From Enterococcus malodoratus ATCC 43197 (GTDB lineage Bacteria > Bacillota > Bacilli > Lactobacillales > Enterococcaceae): a DNA stretch of 64,000 bases. The stretch is from assembly GCF_000407185.1 (NCBI RefSeq), contig NZ_KE136482.1:124001-188000 (forward strand), read 5' to 3'. The translations under genes were made by a program, and so were the position numbers. This document shows positions 51,240-59,624 of the stretch, one piece after another. The notes beneath the pieces were generated by a model. The model ran no database searches. It saw only the letters and a program-made list of their open reading frames with translations, and was not told the origin of the DNA. The first letter of the stretch is position 1; every line of letters begins with the position of its first letter.

Positions 51240-52853
51240 TTGAATGATCCGCATCCAAACAAAAGAAAGGTGACGCACACGAAGCATCACTTAGTAGAAT
51301 ATGCAAACGGACCGTCACTGGAAGAAATCAACGGAACTATCGAGGTTCCCAAAAATATGGGCTTCTGGAAAACTCTATTCGCTTATTCAGGCCCTGGGGC
51401 ATTAGTTGCCGTTGGCTATATGGACCCGGGAAATTGGTCAACCTCGATTACCGGGGGACAGAATTTTCAATACCTGCTGATGTCGATCATCCTCATGTCT
51501 AGTTTGATCGCCATGCTGCTGCAATATATGTCAGCCAAATTAGGAATCGTGTCTCAAATGGATTTGGCTCAGGCGATTCGAGCGAGAACCAGCAAATCAT
51601 TGGGCGTCGTTCTGTGGATTTTAACGGAGCTGGCGATCATGGCAACGGATATCGCTGAAGTAATCGGGGGAGCCATCGCTCTTTACCTTTTGTTCCATAT
51701 TCCCTTATTCATCGCGGTGTTCATTACCGTTTTTGATGTCCTGCTGCTGCTTTTATTGACTAAAATCGGATTTAGAAAAATCGAAGCAATCGTCGTAGCA
51801 TTGATTGTCGTCATTTTTATTATTTTCGCCTATCAAGTAGCACTGTCAAAACCGGCTTGGAACGAGGTTATCAAAGGACTGGTGCCAAGTGCTGAGGCAT
51901 TTTCAACGAGTCACCCCGTCGCTGGACAAACACCCTTGACCGGCGCATTGGGAATTATCGGAGCAACCGTGATGCCGCACAATCTTTACTTGCATTCTTC
52001 GATAGTACAAAGTCGAAAAATCAATCACAACGATCCGGAAGATATTGCGCGGACCTTGCGCTTTTCAAAATGGGATTCGAATATTCAGTTGACAATGGCC
52101 TTTTTTGTCAATTCTCTGCTCTTAATTATGGGAGTGGCGGTTTTCAAAACAGGCAGTGTCGCAGACCCGTCATTTTTCGGTCTGTTCAAGGCTTTATCAG
52201 ATCCTACTGTAATGAACAACTCCATCTTGGCCCACGTAGCAAGTTCAGGTATTTTGTCGATTCTTTTCGCGATTGCTTTATTGGCTTCGGGACAAAATTC
52301 AACGATTACCGGGACACTTACGGGGCAAATCATTATGGAAGGCTTCGTTCATATGCGGGTGCCAATCTGGTTGCGGCGGTTGGTCACCCGACTCCTGTCA
52401 GTTATCCCTGTATTGATCTGTGTGTTGATGACCAGTGGGAAAAGCGACGTAGAGGAGCATATCGCGATCAATAATTTGATGAACAACTCGCAAGTCTTTC
52501 TGGCTTTTGCCTTGCCATTCTCGATGCTGCCGCTGCTGATGTTTACCGATAGTCGGATTGAGATGGGCGAGCGTTTCAAAAACTCTTGGCTGATAAAACT
52601 CTTGGGCTGGCTCTCAGTTTTAGGCCTGATCTTTTTGAATATGAAGGGCTTGCCGAATCAAATTGAAGGATTCTTTGGCGATGCAGCGACGACGAGCCAG
52701 CTTCAATTCGCTGATAATCTGTCGTATGGAATCATTGTCCTGGTTCTGCTCGTTCTAATTTGGACCATTATTGAGCTGTACAAGGGAGACAAACGCTATG
52801 CCCAGCAACTGAAAACAACTAGAGCAGAAGGGAAGAGTGAAGATGAATTTTAA
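51240..52853 (+). CDS. mntH: Nramp-family manganese transporter
   Basis: 537 residues with eleven to twelve membrane helices; imports Mn2+ with protons. The metal-site motif DPGNWS is at 62-67 and the helix-6 motif MPHNLYLHSS starts at 245. A short soluble N-terminus and a basic C-terminal tail (KTTRAEGKSEDEF) flank the core. The start is TTG 51240, with GAAGGAA about six bases upstream; no in-frame ATG is near. A Mn-type operator precedes it, and a UspA gene overlaps its end. Confidence 0.95.
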   Translation: MNDPHPNKRKVTHTKHHLVEYANGPSLEEINGTIEVPKNMGFWKTLFAYSGPGALVAVGYMDPGNWSTSITGGQNFQYLLMSIILMSSLIAMLLQYMSAKLGIVSQMDLAQAIRARTSKSLGVVLWILTELAIMATDIAEVIGGAIALYLLFHIPLFIAVFITVFDVLLLLLLTKIGFRKIEAIVVALIVVIFIIFAYQVALSKPAWNEVIKGLVPSAEAFSTSHPVAGQTPLTGALGIIGATVMPHNLYLHSSIVQSRKINHNDPEDIARTLRFSKWDSNIQLTMAFFVNSLLLIMGVAVFKTGSVADPSFFGLFKALSDPTVMNNSILAHVASSGILSILFAIALLASGQNSTITGTLTGQIIMEGFVHMRVPIWLRRLVTRLLSVIPVLICVLMTSGKSDVEEHIAINNLMNNSQVFLAFALPFSMLPLLMFTDSRIEMGERFKNSWLIKLLGWLSVLGLIFLNMKGLPNQIEGFFGDAATTSQLQFADNLSYGIIVLVLLVLIWTIIELYKGDKRYAQQLKTTRAEGKSEDEF

Positions 52854-53268
52854 GAAAATTATGGTTGGTGTAGACGATAGTCCAGATGCACTAAAGGCAT
52901 TTCGTTATGCCATCCAAGAGGCGCGTCAGGCGATGGCTGAATTGATTATTGTTTCTATATTAGAGGAAAAAAATATCAATGTGTATCAATCCTTGGATAA
53001 GAATTATTGGGAAAAGGAAATGAATGAGTTGAGAGAGCGAAGCGAGAAGTACAAACAGGAAGCGCTCGCCTCTGGGGTCGTTCGTGTTACCACAATCGTC
53101 AATGAAGGCAATCCGGGGGAATTGATTGTCAATAAATTTATTCCGATAAACCAGCCAGATCTGCTGGTCATCGGAGCGAAATCGACGAGCAGAATAAGAG
53201 ATTTTTTCGGAAGCCAAGCTGCTTATATGGCGAGATACGCCAAAATATCGACGATTATTATCCGCTGA
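52843..53268 (+). CDS. Universal stress protein (UspA family)
   Basis: 141 residues with the UspA fold: IMVGVDDSPDALKAFRYAI at the N-terminus and LLVIGAKSTSRIRDFFGSQAAYMARYAKISTIIIR at the end. The ATP-loop G-x2-G-x9-G(S/T) is imperfect (GAKSTSRIRDFFGSQ), so nucleotide binding is uncertain. The start overlaps mntH by eleven bases, with GAAGGGA upstream, so both genes share one mRNA. The mntH-usp pair is common in lactobacilli and enterococci. Confidence 0.9.
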   Translation: MNFKKIMVGVDDSPDALKAFRYAIQEARQAMAELIIVSILEEKNINVYQSLDKNYWEKEMNELRERSEKYKQEALASGVVRVTTIVNEGNPGELIVNKFIPINQPDLLVIGAKSTSRIRDFFGSQAAYMARYAKISTIIIR

Positions 53269-53273
53269 TTTTT

Positions 53274-53314
53274 AAAAAAGATTCGCCTGTCAGAGCTGAC
53301 GGGCGAATCTTTTT
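53274..53314. terminator. Bidirectional terminator
   Basis: AAAAGATTCGCC pairs with GGCGAATCTTTT, with T-runs on both strands; it ends mntH-usp and the YxeA-like gene. Confidence 0.88.
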
Positions 53315-53322
53315 CGTTTCTA

Positions 53323-53694
53323 TTAACGCGGATCAATTACTTTTAATGCTTTCTCTGGGACTTGGTCACGCCGGATTTCTTCATAGGTTTCAATGTGAGC
53401 CCCTTTATTAATGAGCTTCAAGTAACGATTAGTCTGGAGTTCGGACATCCCGTCAAATTGCACGGTTCGTGTTTTGCCGTCCTTGTTTGCCGCAATTTGC
53501 TGATAGCTGGCAGCCCCATGGATATCCACCGATTGGGGCTTCGTTGTTTTCACATAGATTTCGCTTTTCGGAACTAAAGGATTAAGTTGATCCAAAACCC
53601 CGGCGACCTCACTGGTTGAATGTTTAGAATAAAGCATGGTACCGAATAATAAAATGAGGGCTCCGATAAGGACACCAAGTATTTTTTTGATCAT
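53323..53694 (-). CDS. YxeA-family membrane-anchored protein
   Basis: 123 residues: one N-terminal membrane helix (about 4-22) and a small beta-sheet domain, as in YxeA/DUF1093 proteins (KTTKPQSVDIHGAASYQQIAANKDGK cut by turns, then MSELQTNRYLKLI). Members are linked to peptide-antibiotic or envelope-stress regulons. ATG 53694 has AAAGGAAG upstream; the longer frame lacks a site. Function unknown. Confidence 0.82.
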   Translation of the reverse strand: MIKKILGVLIGALILLFGTMLYSKHSTSEVAGVLDQLNPLVPKSEIYVKTTKPQSVDIHGAASYQQIAANKDGKTRTVQFDGMSELQTNRYLKLINKGAHIETYEEIRRDQVPEKALKVIDPR

Positions 53695-53935
53695 AACTCT
53701 TTTTCTTCCTTTCACCTTTGATACCTTTAGCTTACCAATGATGAAGGTATCAAAAATCGGGCGAGGGACCTATCTGCGACTAACAAAACTGTCACACAGT
53801 CGGCGGCGGAGATTGAAGAAACTGCCGGGAGTGAGTATACTTATACAATAGTAGGAAAGTCATTTATAGGCAGACAAGTCAGACAGGTGCAATCGGTGTT
53901 GCAGGCGATGGAACAAGTGATTATAGGAGGAAATT

Positions 53936-54586
53936 ATGAAATTTTTTCTAGACACAGCGAATATTGAAGAAATCGAACGAATCAATCAGCTTGGCTTAGT
54001 GGATGGTGTAACGACAAATCCCACGATTATCGCAAAAGAGGGCAAAGATTTTGAATCCGTTATCAAAGAAATTTGTGCGTTGGTAGATGGGCCGGTCAGT
54101 GCAGAAGTCACCTCGTTAGATAGTGATGGGATGATTCGTGAAGCGCGGGAGATCAATCAATGGGCCGCCAATATCGTGGTGAAGATCCCGATGACAGAGG
54201 CCGGACTAAAAGCCGTTCACACAATTTCTAAAGAAGGAATCAAAACCAATGTCACCTTGATTTTTTCGGTAGCTCAAGGGTTGATGGCCGCAAAAGCTGG
54301 GGCGACGTATGTCAGTCCGTTCTTAGGGCGGCTGGATGATATTGCCTCTGACGGGATTCAATTGGTGAGTGATCTAAGAGAAATTTTTGATATCTATGAC
54401 TTTAAAACTGAAATCATTGCGGCAAGTGTTCGCAATCTTGGGCATGTCGAAGCCTCTGCATTAGCGGGTTCAGATATCGCTACGATCCCAGGAAATCTAT
54501 TCGAGAAATTATGGAGCCATCCATTGACGACGAATGGGATCGCCCAATTCGAAGCCGATTGGCATGCCTACCAAGCAAAACAATAA
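53936..54586 (+). CDS. Fructose-6-phosphate aldolase/TalC-type transaldolase
   Basis: 216 residues, the short transaldolase (FSA/TalC/MipB) form. The Schiff-base lysine lies in [38 protein letters not shown] and the C-terminal [12 protein letters not shown] match the subfamily. It cleaves fructose 6-phosphate or transfers dihydroxyacetone units in the cytoplasm. TAGGAGG lies six bases before the start. It stands alone, so its pathway is unclear. Confidence 0.92.
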   Translation: MKFFLDTANIEEIERINQLGLVDGVTTNPTIIAKEGKDFESVIKEICALVDGPVSAEVTSLDSDGMIREAREINQWAANIVVKIPMTEAGLKAVHTISKEGIKTNVTLIFSVAQGLMAAKAGATYVSPFLGRLDDIASDGIQLVSDLREIFDIYDFKTEIIAASVRNLGHVEASALAGSDIATIPGNLFEKLWSHPLTTNGIAQFEADWHAYQAKQ

Positions 54587-54625
54587 AAAATCAGTGAGCA
54601 GATTTTTGCTCACTGATTTTTTTTA
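54585..54625. terminator. Bidirectional terminator
   Basis: AAAAAATCAGTGAGCA pairs with TGCTCACTGATTTTTT, T-runs both ways, between the aldolase and the LPXTG gene. Confidence 0.92.
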
Positions 54626-55636
54626 TTTTTTACGATTTCGACGAACCATGATAAAGGCAATTAGAGCTAAGATAATGACGCCAGCCACCGTTAACCAGGT
54701 TCTTCTTTGTTCACCGGTTTTTGGTAGGAAGCTAGAACCGCTGTTGTCTTTTTTATCGTTTTTAGCCGGGGCGTTGTTCTCAGCGCTTTTTGTCGTTGAG
54801 GCTGTTGATTCTTCGGTTGTCGAAGTATCTGTTGTACTTGAACTTGTCGTTCCAGCCCGAACAGCATCATCTTTCGCATACCGCGCGATCCAAGCAATAA
54901 TCCCAGGGAAAAAGTTTCCTTGCGTTCCAATCATTTGTTCTTGAAGCGGTGAAATGTGTTTTAGGACATTTGTTAACTCCTGATTGCTCATTTGACGAAT
55001 CGGCATAAAGGAGCTATTGCTAGGGTACAGTGCCGCTAAGTATGCCTGCAAGCTGTCAAGTTGATCAATCATTTCAAGAGCATTGGTGTAATTATTTGGA
55101 TTGTAATTTAAAATATTTTCGATTTTACTCCAAGATAGCGTGTTGTCTTTATAAAGTGCCTGTAAGATTCGAGCATAACCGCCGACATCCAAGCCGTAGG
55201 TATCTGCGCTGATTCGTTGGCACAAATTCATTGCATTCAATAATTGCTGGTCAGAATAACCGTCAACTTCGCTTGATGAAATTAAACTTTTCATTGATTC
55301 GTCTTTCAACATTTCGCGAATTTTTTCAGGATCTTGCTCGTTGCCGACAGGATCGTTACTCTTTTTCACGCCAGTCTCTTTTTCAATTTGCTCAACCGTT
55401 TTATCTTTGGCTTTCTGAATATCTTTAACTTCGCTGTTATCAGCAGGCGCGGCTGAGGTTGATTCAGTAGTCACACTAGAGTCAACAGTTCCGTTGTCAC
55501 TGCTTGCTTCAACGGGAGTCGTCTGTTCGGTTGCGGCTACAGGGGAATTCTCTGCTGGAGCCGAATTCTCAGTTTCAGCATTCGCGCTGATGGGGAATAG
55601 AATGAATAGCGATAAAGCAAATAGTAATTTTTTCAA
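54623..55636 (-). CDS. LPXTG wall-anchored surface protein
   Basis: 337 residues. Signal peptide with cleavage near ANA/ETE (about residue 20), an acidic T/S/A-rich spacer (to about 95), a helical domain (about 100-260, including KSLISSSEVDGYSDQQLLNAMNLCQR split by a turn), another T/S-rich linker, and a sortase signal: LPKTG (304-308), hydrophobic helix and RRNRKK tail. The start is TTG 55636 with AAGGAG eight bases upstream; GTG 55645 abuts the site. The ligand is unknown. Confidence 0.9.
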   Translation of the reverse strand: MKKLLFALSLFILFPISANAETENSAPAENSPVAATEQTTPVEASSDNGTVDSSVTTESTSAAPADNSEVKDIQKAKDKTVEQIEKETGVKKSNDPVGNEQDPEKIREMLKDESMKSLISSSEVDGYSDQQLLNAMNLCQRISADTYGLDVGGYARILQALYKDNTLSWSKIENILNYNPNNYTNALEMIDQLDSLQAYLAALYPSNSSFMPIRQMSNQELTNVLKHISPLQEQMIGTQGNFFPGIIAWIARYAKDDAVRAGTTSSSTTDTSTTEESTASTTKSAENNAPAKNDKKDNSGSSFLPKTGEQRRTWLTVAGVIILALIAFIMVRRNRKK

Positions 55637-55844
55637 AAATCTCACTCCTTAGTCAATGTTGTGAATGTCCTTCATGCCGTGTCTCATCCAACGAGATCTT
55701 TCAAACAATTTGTCGATAAGAACTTTTTATACCTCCAATTATTTCAAGCTGCAATGAGTTAAACAGGCAATTTAATCTTTTCGTAACATTATTGTAACAT
55801 AAGAAATGTATCTGTAAAGTATTAATGTGAATTTTTTTTCAAAT

Positions 55845-56777
55845 TTATTTTGCGGCGCGATATCCGGCTTTTTTTGCTTCATCAATTGTCTTGAACCACG
55901 CTCTTGGATTCGTAGTATTGTCGTAATATTTGCTGCCGGGCAAGTGGTAGACACCGCTTTTTGAACCCTTGATCAATCCTTTGCCGGAGCTATCAACGTA
56001 TTCTTTCTCGGGAGAAGCAGTCGAGGACGTTAATGAAGTTGATGATTGCGACTTAGTGCCGATCGTACTAGTGCCGTCCGCATAATTTAAGTTGACGCCT
56101 TCTTGCACATTAAAAATGTAGACATTGAAATGAATATCGTCGTTGCCGATAGATTGAGCCATCATGTGGACGCCACGAGCTAACAGTTCATCGCCGCGAA
56201 AAACAGGAACGACAGAATAGCGAACGTAATTTTTATTACTTTTTTCTAAATAGTATTTGATATCCATTTCAAACCGCAGCATCTCCGGACTGTTCAATTG
56301 CCGAGTTCCAGTGATCAAGTTTTTCCAATTGGCATTTTGTCCGGTTAATTGATACCCAATCAGATGAGAACGATTGAAAAGGTATTGGCCGTTGATTTTT
56401 TTATTGTGCCAACCTGTCGGCGTGACGCTGGAAATCTCGCCGCGTTTCTCAGTGGGCATCAATTTTTTATTTAGTAAAGCTTCCGCATCAGTCGCTCGAT
56501 TCAAATGATCCAAGTCGCCGAATTTTTCCCAAGGACCATTCGCAGTAGAAAGATCCTCTTTAGTGAAGGTCGGGTTATTTTGATTGATCTCGATCGTCTG
56601 AGTGCCTTCATAGTTAAGCTGAGCCAAATCCTGCTGTGCTGAAACGACTTGCGATTGTGTTTGCGTCGTTGCTGGTGTGGTCGTTTTTGGTTCTTGAAGA
56701 TGATCTTTTACGCCGTAGACAGCGAAACTAGCTGCCACAATCACGATTGCAGCAACTAGTTTAGTTTTTTTTGACAA
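55845..56777 (-). CDS. Secreted DNA/RNA non-specific nuclease with a sunset-type C-terminal domain
   Basis: 310 residues. An N-terminal membrane helix (about 7-23) is followed by a spacer, then an EndA/NucA-like beta-beta-alpha-metal nuclease (about 55-235). NRSHLIGYQLTG contains the catalytic H138 (NRSH in place of DRGH) and GTRQLNSPEM the metal-binding Asn. The last 45 residues (GVYHLPGSKYYDN...WFKTIDEAKKAGYRAAK) are a sunset-like domain often joined to extracellular nucleases. TTG 56777 has AGGAG nine bases upstream. It may serve DNA uptake or nutrition. Confidence 0.88.
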   Translation of the reverse strand: MSKKTKLVAAIVIVAASFAVYGVKDHLQEPKTTTPATTQTQSQVVSAQQDLAQLNYEGTQTIEINQNNPTFTKEDLSTANGPWEKFGDLDHLNRATDAEALLNKKLMPTEKRGEISSVTPTGWHNKKINGQYLFNRSHLIGYQLTGQNANWKNLITGTRQLNSPEMLRFEMDIKYYLEKSNKNYVRYSVVPVFRGDELLARGVHMMAQSIGNDDIHFNVYIFNVQEGVNLNYADGTSTIGTKSQSSTSLTSSTASPEKEYVDSSGKGLIKGSKSGVYHLPGSKYYDNTTNPRAWFKTIDEAKKAGYRAAK

Positions 56778-56802
56778 GGGGAATTGCTCCTATTCTTTCA
56801 AG

Positions 56803-57072
56803 TTATTCGGGCGCGCCGATGATCTTGATGTATTCATCAGGATTCATAATTTCAAAATGTTTCGCAACTAATTGATTGCGCTTGTTGCGGCGACCTTCAA
56901 TATGAATCATATATTTGTTTTCCGGTAAGCGAAAAACATAACCGGAAAGATAACGATCTTTGATCAAAACTTCGGTCTTCGTTTCGCCATCGCTCATAAT
57001 CAGTAAAGACATCATGATCGGCTTTTCTTGCAGTAAAATCGTTTTTTCTAGTAAGCCGCGATATTCTTCCAA
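56803..57072 (-). CDS. Small hypothetical protein upstream of the nuclease
   Basis: 89 residues, soluble, with alternating strands (MMSLLIMSDGETKTEVLIKD shortened, YVFRLPENKYMIHIEGRRNK). I chose TTG 57072 because AAAAGGATG lies about nine bases upstream; an upstream ATG in frame (57114) has no site. It precedes the nuclease gene by 25 bases on the same strand and is probably co-transcribed. No family recognised. Confidence 0.65.
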   Translation of the reverse strand: MEEYRGLLEKTILLQEKPIMMSLLIMSDGETKTEVLIKDRYLSGYVFRLPENKYMIHIEGRRNKRNQLVAKHFEIMNPDEYIKIIGAPE

Positions 57073-57219
57073 AAAATCACATCCTTTTAAAAATCTATAG
57101 GTCAATTTTAGCATTTTTAAGCAATTAATGCTCTGATAAAGAAATCGCGCTTAAATCTGTTACTTTTAATTATGGTTTAAAAATGCAAAAAACTAATTAT
57201 TATCAATGGTTGCTAGCTG

Positions 57220-57262
57220 GAACAGTTCCTTTCAAATTTTTTGAAAGGAACTGTTCTTTTTC
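57220..57262 (+). terminator. Leader hairpin-terminator before the PTS regulator
   Basis: GAACAGTTCCTTTCAA and TTGAAAGGAACTGTTC form a perfect 16-pair stem followed by TTTTT. No plus-strand gene lies upstream, so it terminates a leader transcript or a short RNA 44 bases before the regulator gene. Confidence 0.75.
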
Positions 57263-57305
57263 ATGGCGATTGTGATGACTTATACTAAATTCAGGAGGAA
57301 AGCTT

Positions 57306-59342
57306 ATGGATAATCGATTATCAAATTTATATACTTTGCTAGCAAAACAAGGAAAAATCGTTGAAATCAATCAGTTGGCCAAACGATTTCACGTGAGTAC
57401 TCGAACGATTTATAACGACATCAATAAATTAAATGAAACGCTAAGTTCTGTTTCCGAGAAGACAATCATCATTGATAAAGCGCGTGTTGAGTACAGCGTT
57501 GACAGTCCGGTAGATATCGAGAAACTATTGCTCAATAATAGTGATTTTGTCAGCAGTGATAAGCAAATCAGGCGGATTCGCGTTTTAGAGTCTATCTTAC
57601 TTTCAGCGGGTATTTTTAGTTCTGAAGATTTGCTGCAACGGACATTGGTTTCTAAAAATACCTTATTGAGTGATTTGCAGAAGATTAAAAGGAAACTTGA
57701 GGAAAACGGAATCGAACTTGAAACACTCCCATTCCGGGGGTATCGAGTGATTGGCGATGAAATCCTTATTCGCAATCTGCTGGCCGCAACACTTGAACAA
57801 GATCCGTTACTATTTGAAACGGAGCACTTTGAGCATGAAAAAGAGTTATTGCGTGATATTGAAGCATTTATCGAAAAAATTTGTGATCGATTGGGTATTC
57901 AATTAAGTGATGAAGCTTTTCAAAAGGTACTTATCCATTTCTGGATTACGAAGAAACGAATCGAATTGGGAGAGACGCTTTCGACAATTAGTGAAAAGGA
58001 CTTTTTGAGTAAAGAAGAACAGACTTTATTTGACTATCGAAGGGAGTTGGCTGAACTTTTTGGCCAACCTGTCAGTTCAACAGAACAGATTTATTTAGCC
58101 AATAAATTGTCCGAAGCCTCGATCACAAAATACCAGGAGTTGATTTCTGATAAGTGGGTAACCTTCAATCTGCTAGTTGAAACGTTTATTACCGCAGTGA
58201 ATAGTGAGTTGCCTGAGTTAGTTTTCAAAGGGGATCAGAAATTGTATGAGGGACTGATCAATCATTTGCGGCCAGCTTATAAACGAACGTTGGCGAAAGA
58301 ATCGTTAGAAAATCCAATGTACGATTATGTGTTAGATCATTACTGTGACTTGCATTTGATTATTCGTAAACAGATTTCGTCGATTGAAAAAATGTTGGAG
58401 ATCACGTTTTCGGATCATGAGATTAGTTTCTTTACGCTATTTTTCGCCGCTTCGTTGGAACGCAAAAAGTTTTATGTACCTCATAAAACCAAAATAGTCA
58501 TCATTTGTCATGCCGGAATCAGCACGTCGGAAATATTAAAAAGCAAAATCAAAAATATTTTTAACGTTGACGTCATTGGAACTTTTGGGGCTAAGGAAGG
58601 AGTCAAATGGCTGACGGATCACAAAGTTGATTTAGTGATTACTACGATTTCTTTAGAGATCAAAAGTGTCCCGTTTGTTCAAGTGAATCCTTATTTATCT
58701 GAGGAAGACATCAGCATTATCAGCGGTTTTATTAAACCCGTTTTCCATGAGGTTGAGGTTGGAAAATTGTTGGAAATAGTCAAGCAGTATGCGGTGCTGA
58801 GTCCGCAGCAGGTACAAAGTCTCTCGAAGGAATTTACGAATTATCTTAATCTCAAATCAAGTGAAAATATAACAAGGGAGTATCAGCCTATGCTTAAAGA
58901 AGTATTGACAGAGGAATTAATTGACCTGCATTATCGTGCTGAGAATCGTGATGAAGCAGTTAGAAGAAGCGGAGAATTGCTAGTAAAAAATAATTTAGCA
59001 ACAGACGCTTATATTGAGGGCATGATAAAGAATGTTGAAGTTAATGGCACTTATATTGTGATTGCGCCTGGGATCGCCATGCCGCACGCGCGTCCAGAAG
59101 AAGGCGCTTTGGCTATCGGTTTTAGCGTCGTCACTTTGGCAGAACCTGTAGTATTCGGGCACCCTAAGAACGATCCGGTGAAGATCGTGATTGGTTTATG
59201 TGCGGTGGATCATCAGACCCATCTGAAGGCCTTAGCGGAACTAGTGGAGATATTATCCCATGAAGAAAATGTCGAACGTTTCTTGAAGGCTAAAGAAGCA
59301 AAAGAAATCTTAGCGATGGTTAAAGGAGGAAATGAATCATGA
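57306..59342 (+). CDS. PRD-type PTS regulator with EIIB-like and EIIA domains
   Basis: 678 residues. The order is: HTH (about 1-60, LAKQGKIVEINQLAKRFHVSTRTIYNDI shortened), a second wHTH (about 90-160), two PRDs (about 190-290 and 300-400), a galactitol-type EIIB-like domain (about 405-490, ICHAGISTSEIL) and an EIIA domain of the mannitol/fructose-ascorbate type (about 530-675, MPHARPEEGA holds the phospho-His). The operon has EIIB and EIIC but no EIIA gene, so this domain may supply it. AGGAGG precedes the start. Confidence 0.9.
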   Translation: MDNRLSNLYTLLAKQGKIVEINQLAKRFHVSTRTIYNDINKLNETLSSVSEKTIIIDKARVEYSVDSPVDIEKLLLNNSDFVSSDKQIRRIRVLESILLSAGIFSSEDLLQRTLVSKNTLLSDLQKIKRKLEENGIELETLPFRGYRVIGDEILIRNLLAATLEQDPLLFETEHFEHEKELLRDIEAFIEKICDRLGIQLSDEAFQKVLIHFWITKKRIELGETLSTISEKDFLSKEEQTLFDYRRELAELFGQPVSSTEQIYLANKLSEASITKYQELISDKWVTFNLLVETFITAVNSELPELVFKGDQKLYEGLINHLRPAYKRTLAKESLENPMYDYVLDHYCDLHLIIRKQISSIEKMLEITFSDHEISFFTLFFAASLERKKFYVPHKTKIVIICHAGISTSEILKSKIKNIFNVDVIGTFGAKEGVKWLTDHKVDLVITTISLEIKSVPFVQVNPYLSEEDISIISGFIKPVFHEVEVGKLLEIVKQYAVLSPQQVQSLSKEFTNYLNLKSSENITREYQPMLKEVLTEELIDLHYRAENRDEAVRRSGELLVKNNLATDAYIEGMIKNVEVNGTYIVIAPGIAMPHARPEEGALAIGFSVVTLAEPVVFGHPKNDPVKIVIGLCAVDHQTHLKALAELVEILSHEENVERFLKAKEAKEILAMVKGGNES

Positions 59343-59611
59343 TAAAAATTGTAACCGTTTGTGGCGCCGGTGTCGGCAGCAGTATGATGATGCGTTTGTT
59401 TACCCAGCAAATTTTGGATGCCGAGAGTGTCGAGGCCACGGTTGATGCAGCCGATATTGGTTCGGTGGATCCTAATAGTTATGATATTTTGATTACCACT
59501 TCGGATTTTGCCGATACTTTACGGGACTCAACGGCTAAAATCATCCGAATCGATAACATGATGGATAAAGAGTATCTGAGGGAGCAACTGTTGAGGACGA
59601 TAAATGAATAG
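59339..59611 (+). CDS. Ascorbate-type PTS EIIB component
   Basis: 90 residues. The phosphocysteine is C8 in VTVCGAGVGSSMMM, as in UlaB/SgaB. The fold is that of the EIIB lactose/ascorbate group, with DILITTSDFADTL and IIRIDNMMDKEYL. The start overlaps the regulator stop by four bases (ATGA). It carries phosphate from the EIIA to the sugar in EIIC. Confidence 0.92.
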   Translation: MIKIVTVCGAGVGSSMMMRLFTQQILDAESVEATVDAADIGSVDPNSYDILITTSDFADTLRDSTAKIIRIDNMMDKEYLREQLLRTINE

Positions 59612-59624
59612 GGGGGCTTAAAAA

